Assembly (NCBI RefSeq): GCF_022654015.1
Contig: NZ_CP073063.1
Span: 3,121,501-3,185,500, forward strand
Direction of reading: 5' to 3'
DNA from: Brevundimonas diminuta
GTDB taxonomy: Bacteria > Pseudomonadota > Alphaproteobacteria > Caulobacterales > Caulobacteraceae
Length of the DNA stretch: 64,000 bases
In this document: positions 10,943-19,137 of the stretch, in pieces
Position numbering within the stretch: the first letter of the stretch is position 1
Layout of the letters: each line of letters opens with the position of its first letter
The notes under the pieces: model-generated
Told to the model about the DNA's origin: nothing
The model's input: the letters and a program-made list of their open reading frames with translations, nothing else
Databases searched by the model: none
Position numbers and translations under genes: made by a program

Positions 10943-11884
10943 CTCCACCCACGATGTCCGACTTCCGGAACTGGTTGTCGAAGTTGCAAAGAGCCCAACT
11001 CGCGTATCTCCCCAACACGCTGGCAGTCCTCCAAATCCCGGTGAGGTCAGGAACGTGTTAGCGTGAGCACGATACTGTACGCGCATAGGTTGGCCCGTAG
11101 CACCAGACGTTGGGCGTCCTTTAATCACCAGCCAATCGTTGTCTCGCGTGTAGCGAGCACTGACCGTGGCACGCGCCATAGCGACGCCAGGTGGTTCAGT
11201 CATATCGGGATGTCCAATACCGTGGTCGCCGAAATCCACTTGGAAAGGAGCCGCCGCGTGGACATTCTGCCACAACTGCCAATCCATTCGCGGCAGAATG
11301 TTGGGGCCGATGACGAGGCCGGTGTGGTCCTTCGGAGCAGCTGATGATGCCAGCGTTACTGACCTCCATGTGCCTGCTCCGGGAAAGTTTTGAAGGGCGT
11401 GAGTTACGACAGGGTCTATCACCCCCGCTCCAAGAGCAGGCAAGTGACCAGCGCACAGTATGACGTCTGTATCCGTAGCAGATAGTCCGTTGGCGGCGCA
11501 CCAACCGAGCAGTGAGGGCAAATCCCCCAAACGAACTTTCACTACAGATCCAAATGCTGCAGCCTGCGGCAGCACCGCTGTCACATAGGCCGCAGGAGCA
11601 TTTATCTCAAACGATGGCTGCGCCGGAACGCCCCCATTGCGGAGTTCTGTGATCAGATTAACCATGTCTGTGGCTGATCCGTTTTCGCTGAAGTTAAAGA
11701 GCCCATCGATAGCGATCGGATGACCGGCCCAGCCGGCTATCAGGCGGTTAGCGAACTGCGCGGCTACTGTGCTGGTTAGATGAATGACAGGAAAAACTCG
11801 TGCCTTCGTAGCTGGCTGCAAGTTAGCGAGCGCAGTGGCTTCACCAGCTTTACTGCGTATCAGTGGGACGTATCGGTATACCAA
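10895..11884 (-). CDS. Beta family protein (T4 beta-protein-like)
   Basis: A 329-residue protein starting at TTG 11884, with AAAGGA about 7 nt upstream as ribosome-binding site. The start MVYRYVPLIRSKAGEATALANL and the repeated alpha/beta pattern (VFPVIHL, PIAIDGLFNF, PSFEINA, VVKVRLGDL) match the 'beta family protein' group (T4 beta-protein domain), whose members often neighbour sce7726-type genes. The gene is AT-rich like its partner and overlaps it by 48 nt tail to tail. The pair is probably a mobile accessory module; a defence role is speculation. Confidence 0.7.
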   Translation of the reverse strand: MVYRYVPLIRSKAGEATALANLQPATKARVFPVIHLTSTVAAQFANRLIAGWAGHPIAIDGLFNFSENGSATDMVNLITELRNGGVPAQPSFEINAPAAYVTAVLPQAAAFGSVVKVRLGDLPSLLGWCAANGLSATDTDVILCAGHLPALGAGVIDPVVTHALQNFPGAGTWRSVTLASSAAPKDHTGLVIGPNILPRMDWQLWQNVHAAAPFQVDFGDHGIGHPDMTEPPGVAMARATVSARYTRDNDWLVIKGRPTSGATGQPMRVQYRAHANTFLTSPGFGGLPACWGDTRVGLFATSTTSSGSRTSWVELSANRHMELVVDRLP

Positions 11885-12298
11885 CGGCGTTTCCTTTCAC
11901 GAGCCTCCGCGGCCAATACGTGGAGTATACTTCCGGATGCAACATTTGCAACGCCAGGTGGATTTGTGTCCTTGGTATCTCGCAGTCGTTTAAGACCTGC
12001 GGAAACTGGCCATTCTAATCAGATTGCATTCATGCCCGCCTCGTTCTCCTTGCGGGACCGAACGGGGCGGGCAAGATCACTTTCATCAACCGCTTTCTGC
12101 GTTAGCGAGGGTTCGCCCGGAATGACGAAAGGGAGGGATGCACAGCTAGCCCCTCTACCTATGCACGAGGTCCCGGCCCCGGCCGTTGAAATCCCTCGCC
12201 TTTCGCGAAATCGACGCCCTCTACCCGATCACGGTTCGGGGCGGCCTTAGACTGGCGGCGCGTCCTGTGTCGGGCGCGGGCGACTGGCCGGGGATGGG
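11885..12298. other. Gene-poor AT-rich scar between an accessory module and core genes
   Basis: About 410 bases without an intact gene. The open frames here look like chance or antisense frames. The only recognisable content is the P-loop relic at 12016-12105. Composition is AT-rich up to about 12170, then returns to the high GC of the core genome just before the gene at 12299, which suggests the right edge of an insertion near 12170-12200. Confidence 0.5.
12016..12105 (+). pseudogene. Relic of a zeta-toxin-like P-loop gene (N-terminal fragment)
   Basis: One frame reads ARLVLLAGPNGAGKITFINR followed by a few residues and TAG 12103-12105. It is preceded by an in-frame TAA at 12016-12018 and has no ATG. 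LLAGPNGAGKTTF is the Walker A signature of zeta-toxin-family kinases and related AAA proteins. Here the usual first Thr after Lys is Ile. Only about 25 codons survive, so this is a remnant of a decayed or deleted gene, not a product. Confidence 0.55.
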
Positions 12299-13165
12299 AT
12301 GGACGACGACCACAGCTATGACGACGGCGGGTTCGAGGGGCCGCGCGATCCGTTTTACGATGCGATGACCCAGCAGGCGCTGGATCAGATCCGCGTCCTG
12401 CGCGAGGCGGGTCTGGAGCAGACGTATCGCGACGCCCTGCATCACGATTCCTCGCCCGAGGCCGAGGCGGCCTTCTGGCGCGCGCACGGCCTGCCGATGC
12501 ATCTGTTGCGGCTGCCGGACCTGGTGACCTCGGACCCCGACGCGCGCGCAGCCGACCGGGTGCAGAACCGGGCCTATCGCCGCCTGTCGAAAGAGGCGTG
12601 GGAGGCGGCGGGCACGGCCTATCTGGCCGGCTCCACGGCCGAGGAGGTCAGCGCCGTCTATGGCATGGCGGTCAGCACCTTTCGCGCCCGCGCCAGGGAC
12701 GCGGGCTGGCGGCGCGAGGATCAGCCCGATCCCCTTCGCGAGCCCATCGACCTCGAGGCCGAGACGGCCGAGGGTCTGCCCGACTATGGCGCCATGGCGG
12801 CCCACGCCCTGGTGCGGCTGAACCGGGCGCTTCAGGCCGGGCGCGCGCTGGAGGCCGCGCGCTGGGTGCGGCTGCACGCCGACCTGACGCGGATGGCGGC
12901 CGCCCCGCCGCCGTCCCCGCCCGCCCCGCCGCCTGCAAAGCCCCCGGCCCAACCCAGGGAACCCGACCTGGGCGAACGCGCCGCCGCCGTCGCCGAACAG
13001 GTCGGTCAGATCGCCCGCGAAGCCTGCGCCCTCAAACGTGGCGATTACGCCGGCCGCGACGCCCTGATGGCCCGCCTCGAAGCGCTCGACGACCTGAAAC
13101 CGGCCCCGAGATCAGACGAATTAGACGAAATAGACGGTGTTTTTGTCGCCCGACCGCCGGACTGA
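12299..13165 (+). CDS. Hypothetical protein with a helix-turn-helix-like segment
   Basis: A 288-residue soluble protein. The N-terminus is acidic (MDDDHSYDDGG). Residues about 105-135 (STAEEVSAVYGMAVSTFRAR) look like a helix-turn-helix of the type found in phage terminase small subunits and transposase-like binders. The middle is rich in Ala and Glu, then a Pro-rich linker (APPPSPPAPPP, about 200-220) leads to a charged C-terminal helix. High GC and codon use fit the core genome. No specific function can be assigned; DNA binding is inferred only from the segment named. Confidence 0.6.
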   Translation: MDDDHSYDDGGFEGPRDPFYDAMTQQALDQIRVLREAGLEQTYRDALHHDSSPEAEAAFWRAHGLPMHLLRLPDLVTSDPDARAADRVQNRAYRRLSKEAWEAAGTAYLAGSTAEEVSAVYGMAVSTFRARARDAGWRREDQPDPLREPIDLEAETAEGLPDYGAMAAHALVRLNRALQAGRALEAARWVRLHADLTRMAAAPPPSPPAPPPAKPPAQPREPDLGERAAAVAEQVGQIAREACALKRGDYAGRDALMARLEALDDLKPAPRSDELDEIDGVFVARPPD

Positions 13166-13171
13166 CCGTCT

Positions 13172-13331
13172 CCTCCCCATCGCCTGCGATGGGGAGGGGG
13201 ACCGCGCCCTCTGGGCGGGGTGGAGGGGCTCTTGAGGACCCACAGACGTCGATTTTACAGAAGGAACCCCTCCGTCACGGCGCCAAGCGGCGCCGCGCCA
13301 CCTCCCCGCTGCGCAGGGAGGAGATGGCCTA
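13172..13331. repeat. REP-like intergenic palindromic element
   Basis: A 12-bp inverted repeat CCTCCCCATCGC/GCGATGGGGAGG (13172-13197) is followed by GGGGACCGCG, GGGTGGAGGGG, a GGCGCC-rich segment and a second imperfect palindrome (CTCCCCGCTGCGCAGGGAG). Elements of this form are common between genes in Caulobacter-like genomes. It lies between two convergent genes and may also end transcription. No second copy is in the window. Confidence 0.6.
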
Positions 13332-13994
13332 GACCTCCGACGCGATCTTGCGCAGGGCCTCTTCAAAAACCGAGGCCGGCTGGCCGCCCGAGATCAGATA
13401 TTTGCCCTCGACCACCACAGCCGGGACCGAGGTGATGCCGCGCGCGCGCCACAGGTCTTCGGCCTGGCGCACGGCCTGGGCGTAGCGGCCCGAGGCCAGG
13501 ACCTCGCCCGCCTCGGCCCGGTCCAGCCCGGCCTTTTCGGCGGCGGTGGTCAGGACCCCGGCGTCGGTCAGGTTGCGGTTCTCGGTGAAGTGGGCGGTGA
13601 ACAGGGCCTGTTTCAGGGCCTTCTGCCTGTCTGGCGCCGTCTCATGCGCCCAGTGCAGCAGCCGGTGGGCGTCGAAGGTGTTCCAGATGCGGCTGTCGTC
13701 GGTCATGCGCATGTCGAAGCCCACCTCGCCCGCCCGCTCGCGGATCATGGCGCGGTTGGCGGCGGACTGCTCAGGGCTCGCGCCGTATTTGCGGCCGATG
13801 TGTTCGACGATGTTCTCGCCCTCGGGCGCGATCTGGGGGTTCAGCTCGAACGGCTGAAAGGCGATGTCGGCGGCGATTCCTTCGTCCTTCAACGTGTCCA
13901 GGGCCGTGTCGAGCCCGCGCAGCCCCACCACGCACCAGGGGCAGACGACGTCGGAGACGAAGTCGATCTTCAGGGTCTTGAGCGGAGCGTTCAT
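13329..13994 (-). CDS. DsbA family oxidoreductase (FrnE-like)
   Basis: Thioredoxin-fold protein of 221 residues with an N-terminal CPWC active site (Cys18-Cys21) right after the first strand (KIDFVSDVVCPWC). ITSVPAVVVEGKYLISGGQP near the C-terminus gives the cis-Pro loop. There is no signal peptide, so it is cytoplasmic and of the FrnE/2-hydroxychromene-2-carboxylate isomerase-like branch, not the periplasmic DsbA. Start ATG 13994 gives a clean family N-terminus; the long open frame to 14870 is antisense shadow. Confidence 0.9.
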   Translation of the reverse strand: MNAPLKTLKIDFVSDVVCPWCVVGLRGLDTALDTLKDEGIAADIAFQPFELNPQIAPEGENIVEHIGRKYGASPEQSAANRAMIRERAGEVGFDMRMTDDSRIWNTFDAHRLLHWAHETAPDRQKALKQALFTAHFTENRNLTDAGVLTTAAEKAGLDRAEAGEVLASGRYAQAVRQAEDLWRARGITSVPAVVVEGKYLISGGQPASVFEEALRKIASEV

Positions 13995-14062
13995 GGCGCG
14001 GCCTTCTGGAACAGCGGGTGTTGCTTTCCGGATATGGCGACGCTGCGCCGACCGGCAAGGGC

Positions 14063-14932
14063 CTAGCCCAGGCTCAAATCCCTCGGCGGGCGGATCCGCC
14101 GCCAGCGCGCCTCCACGAAGGCGAATGCGCCGAAGGCCATCAGCCCCGCCGCCGTCAGCCCCAGGATCCACGATCCGCCCGGCTGGGCCTCCAGCGCGTC
14201 CAGCGCCGCCGCCGTCGTCGTCACCTCGCCCGAGCGTGCGTGCAGCCCTGCCAGAACCACGAATACGCCCAGCGGCAGATAGGCGAACCCGCGCGCCGCA
14301 TAGCCCGCCCGCGCCAGCGCCGTCGCCGTGCCGCAGAAGGCCTTGGGGCAGGCCAGGGCGTCGTCGAAGTCGTCGCGGATGGCCCTGACGATATTGCCGA
14401 CGCCGACGCCCAGCACCACCAGCCCCGCCCCGATCAGCAACACCTCGCCGAACGGCATCCCCAGCAGCATGGCCGCCTTCTCCTGGTTCTCGGCCACGCT
14501 CTCGGCTTGGGCGGAGGATGCGCTGGTCGCCTCGCCGAACTCGTCCAGATATTCGAACACCCCCGACGCCAGCACGCCGTAGAACAGGCCGCTGACCGCC
14601 TGACCCGCCCGCGTCGTCCAGCCCTTCAGATCCGTCCCTTCGTGATCCGCGTCGAACACCGCCTGCAACACCCGCCAGCCGACGAAGGCCCACAGACCCA
14701 GTCCCAGCAGCACCAGCCAGACCTTGCCGAACGGCTGCTCGGCCAGCCAGCCCGCCGCCCCGCTGGTCCCCACCGCATCGCCGATCCGGTCCGTCGCCGC
14801 CAGCAGGGTCAGCGCCCCAGCCGACAGGTAAACGAAGCCTCGCGCCCCATAGCCGACCCGCGCCGCCCATTCGATCAGGGTCGCCAGCGGCGGCAGGCGA
14901 AGCGTCTTGGCGGCGTTCATGATGTCTCCCAC
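14063..14932 (-). CDS. DUF1206 family membrane protein
   Basis: A 289-residue integral membrane protein made of three related two-helix units, each opening with an Arg-x-G-Y-x-A-R-G-like motif: RVGYGARGFVYLSAG, TRAGQAVSGLFYGVLA and RAGYAARGFAYLPLG. This is the DUF1206 triplication. The start is ATG 14932 or ATG 14920 (MNAAKTLRL); the latter looks more natural. Function is unknown. One copy of a 23-nt element shared with the crp-type promoter lies about 50 bp upstream. Confidence 0.82.
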   Translation of the reverse strand: MGDIMNAAKTLRLPPLATLIEWAARVGYGARGFVYLSAGALTLLAATDRIGDAVGTSGAAGWLAEQPFGKVWLVLLGLGLWAFVGWRVLQAVFDADHEGTDLKGWTTRAGQAVSGLFYGVLASGVFEYLDEFGEATSASSAQAESVAENQEKAAMLLGMPFGEVLLIGAGLVVLGVGVGNIVRAIRDDFDDALACPKAFCGTATALARAGYAARGFAYLPLGVFVVLAGLHARSGEVTTTAAALDALEAQPGGSWILGLTAAGLMAFGAFAFVEARWRRIRPPRDLSLG

Positions 14933-14982
14933 GTCAGGACGCCCTCAACGCGCCGGCCAAGGCAAAGGCTCCGCTTCGACCC

Positions 14983-15005
14983 TGTGTCGACATCTGACAG
15001 ACTCC
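14983..15005. promoter_or_regulatory. Shared TGTCGA element, copy 1
   Basis: A 23-nt segment matching 19 of 23 positions of 15320-15342. It contains TGTCGA followed by TGACAGAC. It lies between the divergent DUF1206 and 60-residue-protein genes. A common operator is inferred from conservation alone. Confidence 0.35.
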
Positions 15006-15051
15006 GCATGGCGTATGCCGCTAGGGTTCGAGCCCTTGGGGAGCCGTTCGC

Positions 15052-15234
15052 TTGAACATCTACGAGTTTCACTTTTTCGACGAGGCGGATCGCCGTCCGA
15101 TGCTCGACTTCTTCGACGGCGCCGACGATGCGGCGGCGCTGGAAGCCGCGCAGTCTCAACTGTCGCGTCATGCCTCCTGCACGGGCGTCGAGGTGCTGGA
15201 AGCCGGCCGTCTGGTCGGCCGCGTCACCCGCTAA
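15052..15234 (+). CDS. Small hypothetical protein
   Basis: A 60-residue soluble protein starting at TTG 15052 (MNIYEFHFFDEADRRPMLDF). Codon use is typical of the genome and the sequence is well structured (aromatic-rich first strand, Ala-rich helix, VEVLEAGRLVGRV strand), so I take it as real. It loosely recalls the short DUF6894-type alphaproteobacterial proteins, but I cannot confirm that. It precedes the Crp-type regulator by about 125 nt and both genes carry the same upstream element. Confidence 0.6.
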   Translation: MNIYEFHFFDEADRRPMLDFFDGADDAAALEAAQSQLSRHASCTGVEVLEAGRLVGRVTR

Positions 15235-15319
15235 GCCCCGTCGCGCTCTGCCCGATCGCGTACACAACGCAGTAAAGACACGACTTTTCCCCAGAAAGCC
15301 GCGTGATATATAGCAACGC

Positions 15320-15342
15320 TGTGTCGAGATTCGACAGACGCC
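15320..15342. promoter_or_regulatory. Shared TGTCGA element, copy 2 (palindromic)
   Basis: Contains the perfect inverted repeat TGTCGA-GAT-TCGACA (15322-15336) followed by GACGCC, about 17 nt before the Crp-type regulator start. It matches 14983-15005 at 19 of 23 positions. Autoregulation is a plausible reading, though the site does not look like a classic Crp/Fnr box (TTGAT-N4-ATCAA). Confidence 0.4.
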
Positions 15343-15358
15343 ACGCTCAGATCGCCTT

Positions 15359-16057
15359 ATGCGCGAACTCATGAACCGCCTTTCGTCCGGCAACCGCTTG
15401 ATCCAGGGAATGAACCCCGACGATCGCGACGCACTCCTCGCCATAGCCACGCCGGTGGAATTCGCGCCCGGCCATGTGTTCAGCGAGCCTGACGACCCCA
15501 TCGAACATCTGCATTTCATCGACAGCGGCTTCTGCTCGTCGGTCGCGGTGCTGGAAGACGGCCGGACCGTGGAGACCGTCATGATCGGGCGCGAGGGCGT
15601 GCTGGGCGTCGTCGCCTCGGTCGTGCCGCACCATGCCCACACCCGCAGCGTGGCTCAGGTCGCCGGGACGGCGCGCCGGGTGGACGCCGCCAAGTGCCGC
15701 GCCTTGTCGGCTCAGCGGCCGGGCGTGCGCGACGCCATCGCCGACTACATGGCGCGGCTTCAGGGCGAGTTGGAGCAGTCGGCGGCCTGCAACGCCCTGC
15801 ATCACGCTGGCCAGCGGTTCGCCAAATGGCTGTTGCGCTGCCACGATCGGGTCGAGGGCGACACCCTGAACCTGACGCAGGAGTATCTGGCCTCCATGCT
15901 GGGCTCGCAGCGGACCACGGTGAACGAGGCGGCGCAGGGGCTTCAGAAGGCGGGCGCCATCGTCTATTCGCGCGGTCGCATCACGGTGCTGGATCGGGCG
16001 GCCCTGGAGCGGGCGGCATGCGAATGCTACCGCCGGGGCGACGACCTGCAGCCCTAA
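15359..16057 (+). CDS. Crp/Fnr family transcriptional regulator
   Basis: A 232-residue regulator with an N-terminal cyclic-nucleotide-binding-like beta-barrel (about residues 10-125) and a C-terminal winged helix-turn-helix (LTQEYLASMLGSQRTTVNEA, about 175-195). The N-terminal Cys cluster of oxygen-sensing FNR is absent, so it is not a typical iron-sulfur FNR. Residues around VLGVVASVVPHHAHTRS belong to the group of Crp-like regulators with divergent ligand pockets, so the effector is unknown. Its end overlaps the convergent histidine kinase gene by 4 nt. Confidence 0.88.
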   Translation: MRELMNRLSSGNRLIQGMNPDDRDALLAIATPVEFAPGHVFSEPDDPIEHLHFIDSGFCSSVAVLEDGRTVETVMIGREGVLGVVASVVPHHAHTRSVAQVAGTARRVDAAKCRALSAQRPGVRDAIADYMARLQGELEQSAACNALHHAGQRFAKWLLRCHDRVEGDTLNLTQEYLASMLGSQRTTVNEAAQGLQKAGAIVYSRGRITVLDRAALERAACECYRRGDDLQP

Positions 16058-17511
16058 TCGACCTGGGCGGCCGGCAGTTCGAGCACCGCCTTCAACCCGC
16101 CCATGTCGCTGTCCGACAGCATCAGCCGCCCGCCATAGGCGCGCGTCAGGTCGTCCACGATCGACAGGCCCAGCCCCGACCCCGGCGCGCTCTCGTCCAG
16201 CCGCGCGCCGCGCTGCATGACGGTGTCGCGCTGATCCGCCGGCAGGCCGGCGCCGTCGTCCTCGACCACCAGGATCATCTGCCCCAGGCCGCTGCCGCCC
16301 GCCGAAACGCGCACCCGGCGTTTCGAGAATTTGGCGGCGTTCTCGATCAGATTGCCCAGGATTTCCTGCAAATCCTGACGCTCGCCCAGGAAGGACAGGC
16401 TGTCGGGCGCGCGCCAGTCGATCTCGACGTTCTTGTCGCGGAACACCTGTTCGATCATCACCGCCAGCTCGTCCAGCACCTCGGCGACGGGGGTCGTCTC
16501 GCCCAGACCGTGTGCGGCGCGGGCGGCGGCGCGGGCGCGACGCAGGTGGTGATCGACCTGGCCCTGCATGATCCTGGTCTGGCGCCGCACCAGTTCGGGC
16601 AGATCGCCCTCGCTGGTCCCCGCCTCGGCCAGCATCACGGAGATCGGCGTCTTCAGCGCATGGGCCAGATTGCCGACGTGGGTGCGCTGGCGATCCACGA
16701 CCTCCTGATTGTGGTCCAACAGGCGATTGACCTGCTCGGCCAGCGGCTGGATTTCCTGCGGATAGGAGCGACCGATCCGGGCGGACTTTCCCTTGCGTAC
16801 GTCCGCGATCTCGTTGCGCAGGTCGAACAGGGGACGCAGGCCGATCCGCACCTGGATAAAGACCGCCGATACCAGTCCCAGCCCCAGGATCAGGAAGGCG
16901 ATCCAGGTCACGCGCGCGAACTGGCGTGTGTCGGCGTCGACGTCGGATCGATCAAGCGCGGCGATGAAGATGACCGGGTGCTCGTGCCGGGGGATGGACT
17001 TCATGCTGGCGGCGACGCGCAGCGGTTCGCGCGTCTCGGCGTCGTCCTTGGGGCCGGTGGTGTTGAAGGTGATGACGTCGCCGAAGGCCGCATCCAGACG
17101 CGCGGGCAGATCGGCGGGCAGGGCCAGGTCATAGCGCCACAGCGAGGTCGACCGCGCCAGGCTGACCAGCTTTCCGTCAGGGCGAACCTCCATGATCTGC
17201 CAGTATTTGCCCGACAGCAGCCGCAAAGTTCTGGCGTCCTGGATTTGCGGAATGGCCTCGCCTTGCGGCGTGCGACTGGCGCCGACCACGATCTCGTCGA
17301 TCGTCTCGTTCAGCATCGCGCCCAGACGCCGCAGGGCGGATTCCTGAAAGGCCTGGGTCAGCACAAGCGCCGAAATCACCAGAGCGACCAGGATCCAGGC
17401 CGAGGCCAGCCAGATCAGCCGGCGCGTCAGGGAGCGACCGGGACGACCGAACCAGCGGCCCCAGTCGTGGAGCGCGTCGGCGTTGGGTTTCGAAGCCGTC
17501 GCCTCGGTCAC
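16054..17511 (-). CDS. Sensor histidine kinase (PhoQ/QseC-like)
   Basis: A 485-residue membrane sensor from GTG 17511. TM1 (about residues 30-52), a periplasmic domain, TM2 (about 195-215), HAMP-like segment, HisKA with phospho-acceptor His in GNLAHALKTPISVML, and HATPase with N-box EILGNLIENAAKFS, G1 EDDGAGLPADQ and G2 GSGLGLSIVDDL. It is coupled to the preceding response regulator by a GTGA overlap. With that regulator and a small secreted Arg-rich protein it forms a three-gene unit similar to PepSY-associated PhoPQ-type systems. The signal is unknown. Confidence 0.93.
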   Translation of the reverse strand: MTEATASKPNADALHDWGRWFGRPGRSLTRRLIWLASAWILVALVISALVLTQAFQESALRRLGAMLNETIDEIVVGASRTPQGEAIPQIQDARTLRLLSGKYWQIMEVRPDGKLVSLARSTSLWRYDLALPADLPARLDAAFGDVITFNTTGPKDDAETREPLRVAASMKSIPRHEHPVIFIAALDRSDVDADTRQFARVTWIAFLILGLGLVSAVFIQVRIGLRPLFDLRNEIADVRKGKSARIGRSYPQEIQPLAEQVNRLLDHNQEVVDRQRTHVGNLAHALKTPISVMLAEAGTSEGDLPELVRRQTRIMQGQVDHHLRRARAAARAAHGLGETTPVAEVLDELAVMIEQVFRDKNVEIDWRAPDSLSFLGERQDLQEILGNLIENAAKFSKRRVRVSAGGSGLGQMILVVEDDGAGLPADQRDTVMQRGARLDESAPGSGLGLSIVDDLTRAYGGRLMLSDSDMGGLKAVLELPAAQVD

Positions 17512-18188
17512 GCCGGGTCGGATTCGCCCGCCAGCGGCGTCAGGCGATAGCCGAGGCCCCGCACGGTCTCGATCCGGTCCGATCCGACCTTCTTGCGCAC
17601 CCGGCCGATGAACACCTCGATGGTGTTGGAATCGCGGTCGAAGTCCTGATCGTAAAGGTGTTCGACCAGCTCGGTGCGGCTGATGACCCGGCCCTGATGC
17701 ATCATCATGTAGTGCAGCAGCCGGTATTCCAGCGAGGTCAGGCGCAGCGGCTCGCCGTTGACGCTGGCCCGCGCTGCGCGGGGATCCAGCCGCAGGCCGC
17801 CGCACGACAGGGTCGCCGAGGCGATGCCCGCCGAACGGCGCAACAGAGCCCGCAGGCGCGCCAGCAGCTCTTCGGTGTGGAAGGGCTTGGTCAGATAGTC
17901 GTCGGCCCCGGCGTCGAAGCCCGCCACCTTGTCCGACCAGGCGCCGCGCGCCGTCAGGATCAGGACTGGCGTCGTCTTACCCTCGCGCCGCCAGCGCTCC
18001 AGCACCGACACGCCGTCGATCTTGGGCAGGCCGAGATCCAGGACGATGACGTCATAGGGTTCGTTCTCGCCCAGGTAATGGGCTTCCTCGCCGTCCGGCG
18101 CATGGTCCACGGCATAGCCCGCGTCGCCCAGCGCCGCCTTAAGCTGACGCGACAGATCCGCGTCGTCCTCGACCAGAAGCACGCGCAT
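17508..18188 (-). CDS. OmpR family response regulator
   Basis: A 226-residue regulator: receiver domain with acidic pocket Glu7-Asp8-Asp9, phospho-acceptor Asp51 (VIVLDLGLP) and the conserved Lys in DYLTKPFH, then a winged-helix output domain (LRLTSLEYRLLHYMM, DSNTIEVFIGRVRKKVG, VRGLGYRL). It pairs with the histidine kinase it overlaps. TGAAC direct repeats with 11-bp spacing just upstream of its own operon (18548-18564), at 18646-18685 and at 6334-6351 are good candidates for its binding sites, implying autoregulation and control of envelope genes. Confidence 0.94.
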   Translation of the reverse strand: MRVLLVEDDADLSRQLKAALGDAGYAVDHAPDGEEAHYLGENEPYDVIVLDLGLPKIDGVSVLERWRREGKTTPVLILTARGAWSDKVAGFDAGADDYLTKPFHTEELLARLRALLRRSAGIASATLSCGGLRLDPRAARASVNGEPLRLTSLEYRLLHYMMMHQGRVISRTELVEHLYDQDFDRDSNTIEVFIGRVRKKVGSDRIETVRGLGYRLTPLAGESDPA

Positions 18189-18523
18189 CAGTTCGGCCTG
18201 CGACGTTGATTGTTGTTGTCGGGACGCGCCTGTCCGGTCTGGCCGTCGACCACGACCTCGCGCACGCGGCCGTCGCGTTCGACCAGGACGGAATAGTTGC
18301 CGTCGCGGCGCGGTTGGGTGTCGATCGGGCGACCGCCGCCGGCTTCGCCGCCACGACGACGGGCCTCGTCGGGACTGACGCGCGGACCACGGTCCTGCGA
18401 GCGCTGATCCTGGTCGCGCGACTGGGCCTGCGCCGACGTCGTCATGACGGGCGCAAAGGCCAGACCGAGAGCCAGAGCCAAGGCCGGAGGGGCGATCAGG
18501 AGAGGGGCGGGTTTACGAAACAT
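18188..18523 (-). CDS. Small secreted Arg-rich protein, PepSY-like tail
   Basis: A 111-residue protein from ATG 18523 (MFRKPAPLLIAPPALALALG). It has a signal peptide ending near TSAQA, a charged low-complexity middle (Arg, Asp, Gln, Gly), and a short C-terminal unit (YSVLVERDGRVREVVVDGQTGQ) shaped like half a PepSY repeat. It overlaps the response regulator start and so heads that operon. A periplasmic modulator of the kinase is a reasonable guess from context, not shown by sequence. ATG 18547 is an alternative start. Confidence 0.65.
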   Translation of the reverse strand: MFRKPAPLLIAPPALALALGLAFAPVMTTSAQAQSRDQDQRSQDRGPRVSPDEARRRGGEAGGGRPIDTQPRRDGNYSVLVERDGRVREVVVDGQTGQARPDNNNQRRRPN

Positions 18524-18547
18524 GGCGACCGATCTAGTCCCGATCAT

Positions 18548-18564
18548 CTGAACGGGCGCTGAAT
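18548..18564. promoter_or_regulatory. Probable OmpR-type operator, TGAAC direct repeat (site 2)
   Basis: CTGAAC and CTGAAT start 11 bp apart, about 25 bp upstream of the operon encoding the secreted protein, response regulator and kinase. The match to 6334-6351 and 18646-18685 suggests autoregulation. Confidence 0.55.
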
Positions 18565-18645
18565 ACGTCGTATAGTTTAAAGCGAACGCTGCTCCAAACC
18601 GCAGACCAAATCAGAAAACGGCGGTGTGACGTCTTTTTCATCCAG

Positions 18646-18685
18646 ATGAACCGAACCTGATCGATCCTGTTCAGAACCGGCTCAG
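18646..18685. promoter_or_regulatory. Probable OmpR-type operators, two oppositely oriented repeats (sites 3 and 4)
   Basis: On the plus strand ATGAAC and CTGATC are 11 bp apart (18646-18662). On the minus strand CTGAGC and CTGAAC are 11 bp apart (18669-18685). They lie 65-105 bp upstream of the secreted protein gene at 18752. Confidence 0.45.
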
Positions 18686-18751
18686 TTGCCGGGTACTCAA
18701 ATCGCCTCATCGCTGGTCACCCCGACCGGCAGAACATTTGAGGAGATCGCC

Positions 18752-19114
18752 ATGCGCAAGCTCATCGTCCCCGCCATCGCCCTGGCCGCCGCCTCGGTGG
18801 CCGCGCCGTCCTTCGCCCAGTCCTACCACCGCCCGGCCCCGCCCCATCACGCTAGCTATGGCTCGTGGCAGTCGATCAACGCCCGCCAGGCCAACCTGGA
18901 TCGCCGCATCGATCAGGGCGTCCGCAACGGCCAACTGAGCCGCCGCGAAGCCACCCGTCTGCGCGGAGAGTTCAACAGCCTGCTGCGCCTGGAGGCCAAC
19001 TACCGCCGCGGCGGCCTGACCGCCTGGGAACGCCAGGACCTGGACCGTCGCTTCGACCGCCTCTCGGCCCAGATCCGCTACGAACGCCGCGATTACGACA
19101 ACCGTCGCGGCTGA
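18752..19114 (+). CDS. Periplasmic hypothetical protein, Arg-rich helical
   Basis: A 120-residue protein from ATG 18752, preceded by GAGGAGAT. It has a signal peptide (MRKLIVPAIALAAASVAAPS, cleavage likely after FA). The mature part is predicted helical with two similar charged units (ANLDRRIDQGVRNGQLSRRE, LTAWERQDLDRRFDRLSAQI). No family function is known to me. It follows TGAAC repeats that may place it under the neighbouring two-component system, and it ends at a strong terminator. An envelope-stress role is possible but unproven. Confidence 0.72.
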   Translation: MRKLIVPAIALAAASVAAPSFAQSYHRPAPPHHASYGSWQSINARQANLDRRIDQGVRNGQLSRREATRLRGEFNSLLRLEANYRRGGLTAWERQDLDRRFDRLSAQIRYERRDYDNRRG

Positions 19115-19137
19115 TCATCTCGACAAAGACAGTTGGA

